From assembly GCA_025200525.1 (NCBI GenBank), contig CM045763.1:59413530-59477529 (forward strand): DNA of 64,000 nt, given 5' to 3'. Every line of letters begins with the position of its first letter. Positions within the stretch are counted from its first letter, which is position 1. Origin of the DNA: Camellia lanceoleosa (lineage: Eukaryota > Streptophyta > Magnoliopsida > Ericales > Theaceae). Below the pieces are notes generated by a model. The model saw only the letters and a program-made list of their open reading frames with translations, had not been told where the DNA came from and ran no database searches. Shown here in pieces: positions 46,542-59,267 of this stretch. The position numbers and the translations under genes are program-made.

Positions 46542-49421
46542 GTGATATTCTGGTGTAATTTTAAAAAATGGCAACTATCATCGCTATCTGCCATTGCTAT
46601 CGCTAACGTTGGTGGGGATTCAACCTCGTGGCAATCGGGTTGCCAACCCTCTTCTTTGGACTCTATGGTCAACCCTGGTGTTACTCTGGTTGTTTTGGGA
46701 GGACCGCTCAGTCATCATGAGCGCCCAGAGAAATTTGCTGGGGTGAATTTCAAGAGATGGCAACAAAAGATGCTGTTCTATTTGACCACGCTGAACCTTG
46801 CAAAGGTTTTGAGTGAGGATCCTCCAACTGTGGCAGAGAATGAGCCAGACAGGCAGAAAGTCATGGCGCTTGACACATGGAAGCAGACAGACTATCTCTG
46901 CCGAAACTATGTGTTCAACAGCTTGGCAAACTCACTATACAATGTATTTTGTGCCAAGGGCTCAGTAAAGAAGTTATGGTAATCTCTGGACAAGAAATAC
47001 AAGACTAAGGACGCCGAGGCAAAGAAATTTGTAGTTGGCCGGTTCTTGGACTTTAAGATGATCGATTCAAAAACTGTGATAAGCCAAGTCCAAAAGTTCC
47101 AAGTGATTTTGTATGAGATTCATGATGAGGGGATGCCGTTGAACAAGTCATTCCAAGTCGCTGTGATCATTGAGAAACTTCCTAATGGGTGGAAGGACTT
47201 CAAGAACTACTTGAAGCATAAGCGCAAGGAAATGTTCGTTGAAGAACTGATTGTCTGACTTCGAATTGAGGAGGATAATAGAAAGAAAGGAGGGAGTACC
47301 TCATTTGTGAAGACTAATGTCATTGAGTATGGCAAATCTTCCAGGGTAAGGAAGAAGCCTCCTGTGAACAAGGGCTCAAAGCTGGGGCCAAGGGGTGGTG
47401 TTGCAAAGCAGTCAGCATACAAGCCGCAAGAACCTGGTTATCGATTCTTAGGGAAGTGCTACAATTGTGGTAACGAGGGGCATCGGGCTAGTGACTGTTG
47501 CAAGTAGAAGAAGCCATACAAGACCAAACCCCGTGCTCATATGGCAGATATATAAGAGCACTCCCAAGAGGATGATGATATGCACTTGTCTACCGTTGTC
47601 TCTGAGGTGAATCTGGTGGGTTCAAACCCAAGAGAATGGTGGATTGATACTGGGGCTACACGCCACATCTGCTCCGAGAAGAAGCTATTTACAACTTTTG
47701 AGCCGGTTACAAATGGTGAGAAGTTATTTATGGGAAACTCTACTACCTCGATTGTTGAGAGGAAAGGAAAGGTGGTTCTGAAGTTGACTTCAGGAAAGGA
47801 GCTGACCTTGAACGAAGTCCTGCATGTTCTGGACATTCGTAAGAATCTTGTCTCAGGGTCTCTTTTCAGCAAACATGGTTTTCGCATGGTTTTTGAGTCT
47901 GACAAGGTCGTTTTGACCAAGAGCGGAGTGTATGTGGGTAAGGGTTATATGTTGGGAGGTATGTTTAAACTCAATGTAATGACTGTTATCCCAAATATGA
48001 ATAAAGATGCATCTTCTTCTGCTTACATGCTTAAGTCTTCCAATTTGTGGCATGGTAGACTAGGACATGTGAACTTTGAATCTTTACGTAGATTAATTAA
48101 GTTAGATTATATACCATCTTTTAAGATTAATCCAAAACACAAGTGTGAGACTTGTGTTGAAGCGAAGTTAATAAGATCTTCATTTCATTCTATTGAAAGA
48201 AGTTCAAAGCCATTGGACTTAGTGCATACTGATATGTGTCACTTAACGTTTATACAATCACGTGTTAGCAATAAATACTTCATCACTTTTGTTGATGATT
48301 GCACTAAGTATTGTTATATCTATTTGCTCAAAAGCAAAGATGAGGTTATTGACAAATTTGTTCTTTAAAAGAATGAAGTTAAGAATCAATTAGGCTTTGA
48401 GATTAAGGCTTTAAGAAGTGATCGTGGTGGTGAGTATGAATCACCGTTTATTGAGATTTGTACTCAATCCTTGATTATTCACCAAACCACGACGCCTTAT
48501 TCTCCTTAGTCAAATGGGATTGTTGAACGGAAGAATAGAACGCTAAAGGAGATGATGAATGCAATGTTGTTAAGTTTTGGGTTGCCACAGAACTTGTGGA
48601 GGGAAGCAATTCTCTCTGCGAATTACATTCTAAATAGAATCCCTCGGAAAAAAGTAGACAAGACTCCATATGAGTTATGGAAAGGCCGGAAGCCTTCTTA
48701 TAATTTCTTATGAATGTGAGGGTGTCTTGCAAAAGTGGCGGTACGTACACCCAAGTGGGTTAGGATAGGTCCGAAAACAGTGGATTGTATATTCATTGGT
48801 TATGCACAGAATAGTAGTGCATACAGGTTTCTTGTGCACAAGTCTGATATTTCAGATATCCACAAGAATACCATAATGGAGTCAAGGAATGCGTCTTTCT
48901 TTAAAGACACATTTCCTGGCTGAACTCGAGGAGAGGATCAAAGTTCTGAGAAGGAACTTAAAGATGATGATCAAGATGAGAAAGTAGATGAGCCGAGAAA
49001 GAGTAAAAGGGCTAGGACTACCAAGTCTTTTGGCCCGGACTTCTTGACTTATATGTTAGAAGGAGAACCTCGAACTTTCCATGAAGCGGTGACTTCACTA
49101 GAAAGTCCCTTATGAAAAGAAGTTATTAAAAGTGAAATTGACTCCATCTTACAGAACCATACTTGGGAGTTGGTTGATCTACCCCCAGGCAGTATGGCCT
49201 TGGGGAGTAAGTGGATCTTTAGAAGAAAGATGAAGACTGATGGTTCAATTGATAAATATAAAGCTAGACTAGTTATCAAAGGATATAGGCAGCGAGAAAG
49301 CTTGGATTACTTTGATACGTATTCACCTGTGACAAGAATTACATCCATTCGTATGGTGATTGCGATAGTCGCTTTACGTGGTCTAGAGATACATCAGATG
49401 GATGTAAAGACAGCTTTCTTA

Positions 49422-49455
<34 letters not shown>

Positions 49456-51068
49456 AACCCAAGGGGCTTTTAGCTCCAAGAAAAAAATAAGAAAGTCTGT
49501 AAGCTTGTTAAGTCATAGCGCCCGTTTGGTGTAACTGTTAAAATAGCTTATAGATTATAGCTTAACAGATTATAGATTATGACTTTAATCAGAAGTTGTT
49601 AATCTGTTTGGTGTAGCTGTTGGATTATAGATTTAAGTTGCTGAGTAGTGTTTGTTAAATAAGCTGTGAAATAACTTTTTCAATTAATTTTTATTTTTTG
49701 TTTATCTACATTTCTCATAAAAAAAAAATAATAATAATCTATAGTCCATTTGAGTCTTTTTCTATTTTTAAAAAAATAAAAAATAAAAAAATTTAAGAGT
49801 ATAACCATAAATTAACATGTCTACAGCAGAAGTTGATAATCAGAAGCAAGGGGTGAGCAGCTTCTCAGAATCAGCTTTTTTGAGTTAAAATAAGTTGTTA
49901 GAATCAGAAATTGTTTGAAATAAGTTTAACTAAACAGTTCAAAATAACTTTTCAAAGCTAAAAGCCATAAGTTGGCTCTGAAAAGCTGAAACAAACACCT
50001 CCCTTATATGGTTTGAAATAAGCGCCTAAGCAATGGCATGAGAATTTTGACAACGCTATATTGTCAAATAGGTTTAGAATCAATGAGTGTGACAAGTGCA
50101 TATATGTCAAAGACATTGACAGAGGTTATGTCATTTTGTGTCTATACGTAAATGACATATTCATTGTTGATAGTAATGATGAAATGGTTCGAACTACCAA
50201 GAGATTGTTAAACTCAAAGTTTGACATGAAAGATATGGACATTGCAAATGTCATTCTAGGTATTAAGATTACTAGAACATCTAGTGGTATTGTACTTTCT
50301 CAGTCTCACTATGTTGAGAAGATATTTGAGAAATTTAGTAAATCAAATACAAGTGTGTCTAGGACACCGATAGACGTGAGTCTACATTTGACCAAGAATA
50401 TGGTGAGAGTGTCTCTCAGCTAGAATATTCTCGGATCATTGAAAGTTTGATGTATCTGATGAATTGTACAAGGCCGGATATAGCATACTCTGCTAGCAGG
50501 CTTAGTAGATACACGAGTAATCCTAATGCCACTCATTGGAGAGGCATTATGCGGGTGTTAGGTTATCTACGCTACACTTGGGATTATGGGTGCATTATAC
50601 CGTATACCCAAATGTACTAGAAGGGTATAGTGACGCTAATCGGATATATGATATAAAAGACTCCAAATTCACTAGTGGTTATATGTTTACCTTCGAAGGG
50701 GCAGCCGTGTCTTGGAAATCTTCCAAGCAAACGTGTATATTGAGATCAAAGATGGAATCTGAGTTTATTGCGTTAGATAAAGCAACTGAAGAGGCTAAAT
50801 GGCTTCGCCAGTTCGTTGAGGATATTCCACGTTGGTCGAAACCTATGCCTACTATCTCAGATTTATTTATAGCCAATCGGCGATTGGATTGGCACAAAGT
50901 CATATGTATAATGGAAAGTCTAGACATATCCGTCGTAGACATAATTCCATATAACAACTACTCTCTAATGGAATTGTCTTTCTAGACTATGTAAAGTCTA
51001 AGGACAACATTGCGGATCCGCTAACCAAAGGGTTAACTCGAGAGTTAGTAGAAACGTTGTCAAGATGA
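46542..51068 (+). pseudogene. Ty1/copia gag-pol, multiple stops
   Basis: Domains in order: gag ([20 protein letters not shown] near 46730), zinc knuckle CYNCGNEGHRASDC (about 47457), protease WWIDTGATRH (47640), integrase HH-CC (LWHGRLGHVN, CETC, 48045-48160), integrase core (HTDMCH, FVDDCTKY, SDRGGEY, NGIVERKNRT, 48220-48540), RT (SKWIFRRK, VYSPVT-like TYSPVTR, QMDVKTAFLNG, 49200-49440; then YVND, 50147), RNase H ([22 protein letters not shown], 50465-50830), ending at ADPLTKGLTR. The RT box is YVND instead of YVDD, so a catalytic aspartate is lost. In-frame stops occur after VKKLW, EELIV, DCCK, DKFVL, TPYSP and others. A MITE splits RT. The remaining interval to 51679 has no recognisable coding content. 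Not functional. Confidence 0.9.
49518..50003. mobile_element. MITE inserted in the copia RT
   Basis: The copia reading LVKS resumes as LYGLK on the other side, marking the insertion precisely. Ends are GCGCCCGTTTGGTGTAACTG and, inward, GGGAGGTGTTTGTTTCAGCT, a loose match. Interior repeats AGCTTATAGATTATAG-type words and their complements. Flanks TA and TTA suggest a 2-3 bp duplication. Confidence 0.75.
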
Positions 51069-51679
51069 ATGGGGTTAAGGCCTTTAGTAATGTTGCTGAA
51101 ATAGAAAACCCAACCTAGTTGATTGGAGATCCCAAGATCTAAGTTCAAAGGGACAATCTAATTTCATGTAATGAATGAGTCACTGAAGAGGTAAATCCTC
51201 TTACCCATTCCTTTGTACAGTGATACCTGATGAGGGTAGAAGGTTAAGCTAATGTTTTTAATAACCTAAGTGATATGATAGTCAACTGTGGTATAATGAG
51301 ATACCTTATATAGGTCACCTATGTGAGTGAGAAGTGGGGCCGCTTCTTTAAGAATTGGTAAGGCCGAATTCTTTAAAACCACTCATAGAACCAGGCTAGT
51401 GTTCCAGGGTCATACCGGACACACAAGTGAGAACAAGAACAATGGTTGGACTAACTCCTGTGTGAGGTCTATTGTCTTAGTTTCCACAAACGACAGAACA
51501 GTTCAAGACATCACGTTCACTGATCAGCCAGTAAATCCGGTAGGTTGTCACTACGAAAGGTTCAACGCGAACAGTTACCTTTTCTGATGTAGGATTAGTC
51601 TGTGTGCTCTCTCTCCGAGTCTTTGTTGTAAACGTTGTTCGTTTTTCTTATTCGGTCAATTTTTATTTATGTGGGGGAC

Positions 51680-51944
51680 TGTTGGAAAAAAAAAAAAAAG
51701 GATTTTTGGTAAACTTTAATGTGAAATTAAAGTAAGTCCTAACCATTGGTTGAGGTGAGATTAAATGGGTTTAGATTCTTTGTAACAATGTCTTTACACC
51801 ACATAAAGAATGACCAAAAACTATTGAGAATTGAATGAAAAATTGTCTCATAAATATGGCGTCATGAATGAGGCTTTGGGAATTGTGTATAACTACCAAT
51901 CCCACATTGATTGTGGCAGAAATACACACTTGTGTATACAGAAG

Positions 51945-51977
<33 letters not shown>

Positions 51978-52507
51978 TTTCTCTCATCAATTTTGGTCCA
52001 TTATTCCAGTAATTTTGCAAGAGTAATGGCCATTAGTGGCCAGCTTTCATAGGCATTAGATGATAGCCTTCATGGCTAGAGGCTCTTTCTCTCTCCCCCA
52101 TGATGTATAAAAAGAGACTCATCTCCCTTGGTTTAGAGACAACTTTTCCCTTCTAGAATTATATAGTCAGTCTGCTTGTGTCTACAATTTTCTTCTTGTG
52201 TGAGAGAGTGCTGCCATTGTCGGGGTGCCAAAGCTAACAGAAGGTGCTTCTGAGTTAGCCGGTTTAAGCCATCTTATCTTGGGAGACAGAAGTTGACGTT
52301 CCTCCAGCACCCACGGTGAGACGACTAATCTGTTTTAAGAACACTGTGATATCACACAGAATTTAGTTTGATTTCTCATCTTTCAATATTTCATGTGATA
52401 TGTATTTTTGTTTCATGTTTTATAATGTAATTTGTCAAGTATGGATTTATTTTAATTTATTAAATATAAATTTATTTGTTTTGTTTACTCACACAAATTG
52501 AACAACA
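51680..52507 (+). repeat. Copia 3' LTR
   Basis: Begins TGTTGG then A13 and ends GAACAACA. Contains an AT run at about 51945-51970 that is shorter in the 5' LTR, explaining most of the length difference (828 against 805 bp). Confidence 0.9.
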
Positions 52508-55022
52508 AAATTATCCGTGACCATTTGTCTACTAATCATTTACCATGTGCCCATGATTCGATTCAATTAAACTTTTTGTAAGTGTCAAAACAAAAAAAAA
52601 AATGATTTTTTTTTTTTTTTAAGACTCATGTTATTATTTTTCTAATTCAACTAAGGAAAAGAAAACAAGTTATTTCACTTAATTTTCTTTCTATATTCAT
52701 CATTTTGTTAAGCTGATAGAATTCAGTGAATTCACCATGCCCTGTCATTGTCAGAATGGCAGCTCAATAAACTTTAGTTAGCCAAAGCCCTCTGGTCATT
52801 TTCAAATATATTTATTCGCTAAGGAAAATGCTACTATACAAATTAATAATTTATACAATTTTTTTATTAATTACTATGGCCTCTTGTTCTGTTAAAGATA
52901 TTTTTTTGTTACAACACTTAAAAAAATATATATCTCATTTTATACATAAAATGACATGTAATATAAAATTATATATATCATTCTTCTCTCATCTTGTATC
53001 TCTTCTTTTATTTTACACAAAAAAAATTTCTTCATCCTATTAGAAAATGCTTCCATGGTGTTTGATATTTTTTTTTTTATGCATATATAATTTATATATA
53101 TCATATTATACATTTATGTGTGCTTGTGTACATGGTAAAAAAAATATTCATCGTTTGGCTTTTCCAGTGATAAAATTCAAGTTCTATCTTAAGTCATACA
53201 ATAATTAAGCTTTTGAATATGAATTTCACTTTAATAATATGATAAGAATAATATTATACAGGTAAACTATTTTTTTTCTTTTTTTATACAAATTGATGTA
53301 GCATTAAGTTGTCCCTATCATTTAATTTTGATTACTCTAATTTCAAGTACCAAATCTTTATTATTGCATTGCAAAATTTTTGGGAAGTTTTGTACTTTGT
53401 ATAGCATTACTTTTTGTTCACGAATGCCCTAAGCACATTAATTAACAAATTCTAAAATAATTATATATATTCTTTAAAATGTATTGATTTCTACAAGAAA
53501 AAATATACAATTATTTTAAGTTTGGCATCAAATACACTCAAAGCACATGTTAGCAAAATCTCTTTTTAAATTGCTATGTTGTTAGGGAAGTCCACATAGT
53601 ATGGGGTGGGTCAAGAAGTGTGGGTAAGGAGGGTACGGTTATTATCACCTAATTAAAAAGTTTTATTCATTTGTTTAAGGGAAATGAAAAGGAAAGTGAA
53701 GTCAAAGAAACCCAATGCTTAGCTTTTTTGAGAATATATTATTTTAGTTGATTTTTTAATTTTTATGAAAGATATATATAAAAAAAAATAGAGAAAATGA
53801 TGTGATTGAGTATTTTGTCTGCCAAATTGGGTCTTTGTTAGGTTGGGCTAAGAAAACAAAAAAAAGGAAATGAATAGGTATTTCTGAAAATAAAAATAAA
53901 AACTGAAATTATTTGCCCAAAAAATTAGATGTAAAATGAAAATCTGAATTTGGCGAAAAAAGAATCAACATTAAATAAATGGAAAATGTAAGTAATTTCA
54001 ATTCCCTTTCATTTCTCTTTTTCTAAACAAACTATAACCATAGCTCATATATATATATATATATAAACAAACAAGGAAATAAATACAGTCAAGGGTCCAA
54101 TTATTTTATACAGTTATTAACCTTTGTTTTTTTATTGTAACTAGCATATGAACCCGTGCGATATACAGGTTAAATAAATAATTAAAAATAATTTTAAAAT
54201 TAATTAATAATAGAAAATTTATTTAAAAAATATATAAAAATAATTTAGAATGAATTAAATTTTAACAATTTTATTATAATATATATTACAATTGTTATAT
54301 CATTAATTGTATATTCTAAGTATATAATCAAAAACATATGTCATAATTTAATTGGTAAAGCATAGAATAAATTTAAAAAAAAATTATATTTATGATAAAA
54401 TAAAAACAAATTTATTTTATAATTTTTTTAGTTTTAGTTTTTTCTTTGTTAAAGTTTGTCATAAAATTTAAACATACTTTTTAGAAATATAACAATATAT
54501 ATTTCGATAAAATTATTAAAATCGGTCAAAGACCAACCAATTTACACAAAAATTAATTAATTAAAAATTAAAAATTTTATGTTATTTTAAAATTTAAATT
54601 GTTTTCAACTGAAACATGTACAATATTATAATATTTAATGGAAGCATAGGTTTACTTTATATAAGTGAAACAACTCATTTTTTTTTTCTTTTCCGGTGTA
54701 GGATTTTGTAAAATATAAATTAACAATTGTTCGGGTTGGAAGTTTATTTCAAATCAAACAATATCAGTTATTTAATTTTTAATTTATTTCGAATCAAACA
54801 AATCTAACCAATATATTCTAATAAAATTGCTAAGATTACTTTATTTCTAATCAAACAAATTTAACCAATATATTTCACTAAAAATGTATTTTGATAAACT
54901 AAAATCACAGTTAAACCAATGAATCAGTTAAATCGAAAACAGTTCAGTCTAATCGACTAGGTCAAAAGACCAATCAATTTATATGAAAATTAATTAATTA
55001 AAACCTTTAAATGTTATTTTAA
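52508..55022. other. AT-rich intergenic DNA, no gene
   Basis: No gene. AGCATATGAACCCGTGCGAT at about 54145-54164 is a phrase seen at repeat ends in other plant genomes, but no boundaries are visible. From about 54510 to 54715 lies unit 1 of a diverged tandem duplication whose unit 2 spans 54960-55785 and is split by the 55032-55667 element. Confidence 0.5.
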
Positions 55023-55031
55023 TTTTAAAAT

Positions 55032-55667
55032 AGACAAATTACACTAACAGTCCTTATAGTTTGGGACTGATGTCACTTTAGTCCCTGATTTTTCAATTGT
55101 GACACATTTGACCCTGAATTTTGAATCTTGTTTCAAATAAGGACAATTGAATATACCATTGTTTAATTTCAAGGGCAAAATCGTCAATTTAATAAAATAT
55201 AAACTAATTTGACAAAAATGAATGTCAAAAAAATATTTTTAATTTTAAAAAAATTATTTCTATCCACTAAAGATAAAATTATGTAAAACCGATCAAAATT
55301 AATAAAAATTACATGATTAATTTTTAAAAATTAATTTCATATGATCATCATCCAAACACATAATAAAAATTAATTTGGTAAAAAAAAATAAATTTCTAAA
55401 AGATTTATCAATTTTACATAATTTTATCTTTAGTAGGTAGAAATAATTTTTAAAAATTCAAAAATATTTTTTTTATATTTATTTTTGTCAAATTAGTTTA
55501 TATTTTATCAAATTGACGATTTTACCCTTGAAAAATCTAATGATATCTTCAATTGTCCTTATTTGAAACAAAATTCAAAATTCAAGATCAAATGTGTCGC
55601 AATTGAAAAGTCAGTGACTAAAGTGACATACGCCCCAAACTATAGGGACTATTAGTGTAATTCACCC
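55032..55667. mobile_element. Long foldback Mutator-like element with exact 9-bp duplication
   Basis: TTTTAAAAT flanks both ends (55023-55031 and 55668-55676). The arms are inverted copies over about 280 bp each: AATTACACTAACAGTCCTTA at the left and AATTACACTAATAGTCCCTA inward from the right, continuing through GTCACTTTAGTC, AATTGYGACACATTTGA, AAATAAGGACAATTGAA and AAAATCGTCAATTT. A related sequence at about 54580-54610 carries a single TTTTAAAAT with similar flanks. Non-coding. Confidence 0.88.
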
Positions 55668-55676
55668 TTTTAAAAT

Positions 55677-56383
55677 TTAAATAATCTTGAACTAAAACAT
55701 GCATAACATTACAATATTAAATAGGAGTATAAGGTTCATTTTGTATAAGTGAAACAATTTACTTTTTTTCTTATTTTCCCGGTGTGGGATACCAAGATAA
55801 TTTTTTTCAAATACCATAATAATTAAATTATAATTATATACATAAAAAATAAGTATTTATCAAATAGAAACCATATAAAATTAGTTATTATAATTGAAAT
55901 TGAGTTTTGGTAAAACTTAAATGGAAAAGGCATGTTGATATGGATTTGTTACAAAAAAAAATAAGCCTTTAGATTTTGCCACTTAAACAAGAGAAAAATA
56001 TTACTTTTAATAATATATATATATATATATATGATTTGATGATTTTAAAAATAAATCATTGAAAAAACTAACAATATTAGAATGGGTCATTGCATAGAAA
56101 AACACAAAAATAGAATGATATTATGGAGTGTTTTGGAAAGTTGGTAAAAAATTTATTTTTTTGGCTTTTTTAGGGCTGGTTTGGCATGTTATAAAAGACA
56201 AAAAGTCAAAAAGTTACTAAAAAATCAAAAAGTTATCACTATTCACACAAAAAAATTACAAAAAAAAAAAAAAAAAATACAAGCCAACTTTCTATAACAT
56301 GACAATGGTACAGTTTGAAGTGATGTCTGCTCAAAAAAAAAAAAAAAGGTCTCAAATGATGGTACAAATTACACAGGCGATGC
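55677..56383. other. AT-rich intergenic DNA with a MITE fragment
   Basis: GGGCTGGTTTGGCATGTTAT near 56174 and CCAACTTTCTATAACATG near 56284 form loose inverted ends with AGTCAAAAAGTTACTAAAAA in between, resembling the Tourist-like family. No gene. Confidence 0.45.
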
Positions 56384-56737
56384 ACAACACAAGACGGTGC
56401 TGTTTGGCTAGTGGGGGCTAATTACGGGCCCCGTTTTGATAATTTGAATCGTTCAATGTGTAGAACTTATCGAGTATTATATGCTTGTAAATAATCATGT
56501 TGATCGGATATCGATAACTATATGATCAAATTAGTTTTGTATATAAAAAAAAATGAACGTTAAACAAATTAACAGTTGACAAAAACCTAATCCAATCAGA
56601 TAACTATCGATATCCGACCAATATAATTTTTTACAAGCATATAGTACTCGACGATTTCTACATATTCAACGATTCAGATTATCAAAACGGGACCCGTGGT
56701 GAGCCTCTACGGGCCAAACAGCACCGTCTTATGTTGT
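56384..56737. mobile_element. Foldback MITE, best-preserved GTTTTGATAAT family member
   Basis: Left arm AAGACGGTGCTGTTTGGC then CCCCGTTTTGATAATTTGAA; right arm inward AAGACGGTGCTGTTTGGC then TCCCGTTTTGATAATCTGAA. The arms continue through TCGATAACTAT/ATATCGATAGTTAT. Total about 350 bp with very high arm similarity. Non-coding. Confidence 0.82.
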
Positions 56738-57092
56738 TCTCGGATTGAAGGCATCGTCCAGTTCTGAAGTATGCAGCATATAGTATTGGCTTCATGGTAC
56801 AAGAGATGTCAGTGTGCATTTATATATTTAGGAGTAATATGGTAATTTTGCTATTTCAATACATATTTTTTCGTAAAAAGTTAAAAAATTATCCCAAACA
56901 ACCATATTTTTTTTCTCTACTTTTTTATTTAAAAATTAAAAAAGTGTACTTATTTAGTTTATCCCCAAAAAATTAAATGGATTAAAACAATGGGGGATAT
57001 ATAAGTGTATCTTTTTATACAGTTATACTTCTTTCATTATAATTCACTTTAATAGAAATAAAAAGGAAAATGAAGTGAAAGAAGCTTAACGT
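56738..57092. other. AT-rich spacer
   Basis: Contains a partial MITE-like segment (ATCCCAAACAACC near 56891) and A/T runs. No gene. Confidence 0.45.
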
Positions 57093-57593
57093 TAGGGGTG
57101 TAAATCTGGCTTGGCTCAGCCCATCCGGGCTTGGGCCGGGCCGGGTCCATGTTCGGCCTTGCGGGCTTCGACCAAAATTTGGGCCGGGCCGGCCCATGGG
57201 CCAAAAAATTAAGCCTAAGCTCAGAGGTATTCGGGTTAGTGGGCTAGGCCTTGGGCTTGGCCTCAGGCTTGCGGGGCTAACCATTTTTTTTAATTTTTAA
57301 AATTTTTTTCTATCGAAATTTTATTATTTTTCATTAAAAATATACTGGGCCTTAGGCGGGCCGGACTTCAGGCCGGGCCCTAAGTGGGCCTTTATTGGGC
57401 CGACGGGTTGGGCCGAACAGGCCGGGTTGGGCTTCAAAACAATGGCCTAGGCCCTAGCCCTAGCCCAAGGGCTCGAGTTGGGCTCGAGCCTGGGCCTAAG
57501 TGGGCCAAAATGGGCCGGGCCCATCTCGGGCCACAGGCAAGCTTTAGATCGCCAACGGACCGCAGGCCATTTTTACACCCCTACTTAACACTT
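57093..57593. mobile_element. hAT-like MITE with GGGCC-rich interior
   Basis: Ends TAGGGGTGTAAATCTGGC and, inward, TAGGGGTGTAAAAATGGC. Flanks CTTAACGT and CTTAACAC, a decayed 8-bp duplication. TAGGGGTGTAAA is a common hAT terminus in plants. The interior is unusually GC-rich (GGGCCGGGCCGG, GGCCCATGGGCC), which opens spurious Pro/Arg-rich ORFs on both strands. Confidence 0.8.
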
Positions 57594-57702
57594 AGCTTTT
57601 ATTTGGTTGGGCTAAGAAAAACAAAGAAGAAATTGGTTGGGCTAAGGAAACAAAGGAAAAAAATGAATATAATAATTTGAGAATTTTATAAATGGATTTG
57701 GC

Positions 57703-58010
57703 TTGGTTATTTTGGGTCTGATTTCGATGATATAAATCATTCACTTTTTAACACGTTGAGTAGAATATTTATAAAAAAAAATCAAGATAATCAAATATCA
57801 ATAGCTATACATTTGAATCAAATTTGTATTACAAAAAATAAATGGCTATTCTTGAAATTATATTTGTCATCAATTTTTTTTAAGATAAATATGATTTAAA
57901 TATATGATTACCGATATCCGATCATCTTAATTTTTTTGCATAAACATTCTACTTAACAAATACTAAAAAGTGAACAATTCGAATCATTAAAATTGGTCTC
58001 AAAATAGGTC
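57703..58010. mobile_element. Foldback MITE, GATAATCTGAAC family
   Basis: Arms AAATCATTCACTTTTTAACA and, inward, GAATTGTTCACTTTTTAGTA, continuing through TTGAGTAGAATATTTAT and ATCAAGATAATCA/ATTAAGATGATCG. Related to 7350 and 56384. Confidence 0.75.
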
Positions 58011-58145
58011 TACCAAGTCCAAATATTCTCTCAAATTGAGATGACAATTTAAGAAAAATCAAACTTTTTAAAAATAACATATGAAATACCTAACAAAATG
58101 AGAACGGGCCATTAAATTGAAAAGTCCAACAATAGAATGTAATTC

Positions 58146-59022
58146 GGGGGATTCTATTTACACCCAAAAAATCATTAAGTATTCTCAATTTCTAAGTACA
58201 CCATGTTTAATTATTTAAAATTTTATTATACTCTCATTACACCCTATTATTTTTTCCAAATTACCCTCGAGGTAAACCCAAATAATAAATAATAAACAAA
58301 CTAAAAAAACTAAATTATTTCAAAAACTTTTCAATACAGAAAAAAAAAAACCAAGCTTATAAGCACATAAGTATTATAAATACAAAAAAAACCAAACTTT
58401 TACATAAGTATTATAAAATTTTTCAATACAAAAAAAAAAAAAACTTTTACATTATAAATTATTCACAAGAATGCTCGTGGGAAAATAAAATTCAAACTTC
58501 TAAATAAGAATAACTCTAATAATATGTTATTGTTAATATAATTATTGGACCCTTTAATTTTTGTTAAAAAGTGATATAGAAAATAATTGACGGTACTCTA
58601 CAAAAATTGTGAAATCCCTTTATATGAATACTTACCTCATTTTTTATTGGTTGCTCCAAAAAATTATTTTGATTATTACTCTCATTCATTAATTGATTTT
58701 GTTCAAATTTTCTTTTAGGGTTAAGGGTTTCAAAATAATAAAAAAACAATGATGTTGATGATGATGGTGAGTTTTGGTAAGGTGGATTGGAGTTTTGGAG
58801 GGAAAAAGAAGAAGAATAAATAACTTTAATCTCTTGGGAAAGAAGATACAGATATTTGGATAGGAATAACTGATTAGGGTATACCATGAGAAAAAAAATT
58901 ATTTTAGAATTTAATATGTATTGTCCTTATTAGTAAATTCATATTAGGATATAATAAGAATTAAAATTTAGGAATTTAAATTAGGCGTATTGAGACATAT
59001 TTTGAGTTCAAATAGAATCCAC
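58146..59022. mobile_element. Mutator-like element, possible gene capture (Pack-MULE)
   Basis: Exact 9-bp duplications ATGTAATTC (58137-58145, 59023-59031). Ends GGGGGATTCTATTTACACCC and, inward, GTGGATTCTATTTGAACTCA. Inside, minus strand, is an ORF from ATG at 58887 that meets a strong splice donor GAG|GTAAGTAT at 58636/58635, unusual for a simple MITE. This suggests a captured exon with part of its intron. Confidence 0.75.
58636..58887 (-). CDS. Putative captured exon, 84 codons, unknown
   Basis: The ORF begins ATG at 58887 (MVYPNQLFLSKYLYLLSQEI) and is rich in Ser, Asn and Gln (QNSNPPYQNSPSSSTSLFF, ESNNQNNFLEQPIKNE). It ends in frame at a consensus donor, GAG|GTAAGTAT. No domain is recognised. 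It lies within a transposon with inverted ends. It could be a gene fragment, a chance ORF, or part of an active chimeric transcript. No downstream exon was found. Confidence 0.35.
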
Positions 59023-59267
59023 ATGTAATTCAATAGAATGTAATTCTCAAATATATATATATATATATAATTTGGATTCTCTCAAGTTGAAAGTTGGGCT
59101 TAGTGAGCTTATTTTGGGATTGACATCAGTCATCTGAATAGTTCACTCGTTTACTTTTTAAAACTCGTTTTGTTAATATTCATGTAAAAAATCAAGATAA
59201 TTAGAAATTAGTAATTATATGTTTAAATCAAATTTGTCTTAAAAAAATAAACAATAAATATAATTTT

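Larger units (their letters stand above)
43858..52507 (+). mobile_element. Ty1/copia retrotransposon, LTR to LTR, decayed
   Basis: The LTRs (43858-44662 and 51680-52507) start TGTTGG and end GAACAACA; AAAT is found on both outer sides (AT-rich, possible 4-5 bp duplication). Before the right LTR a GTGGGGGAC purine-rich tract fits the polypurine tract. The body encodes gag, protease, integrase, RT and RNase H in copia order but has more than ten stops or frameshifts. A SINE sits in the leader and a MITE in RT. The 8.65-kb length includes both. Confidence 0.92.

Noticed and set aside
54145..54170. Possible Helitron or MITE end at GAACCCGTGCGATATACA
   Set aside because: No TC start, CTRR hairpin end or inverted partner could be identified; left as intergenic.
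57015..57680. Pro/Gly/Arg-rich ORFs on both strands
   Set aside because: GC-rich interior of a hAT-like MITE opens frames by composition alone.
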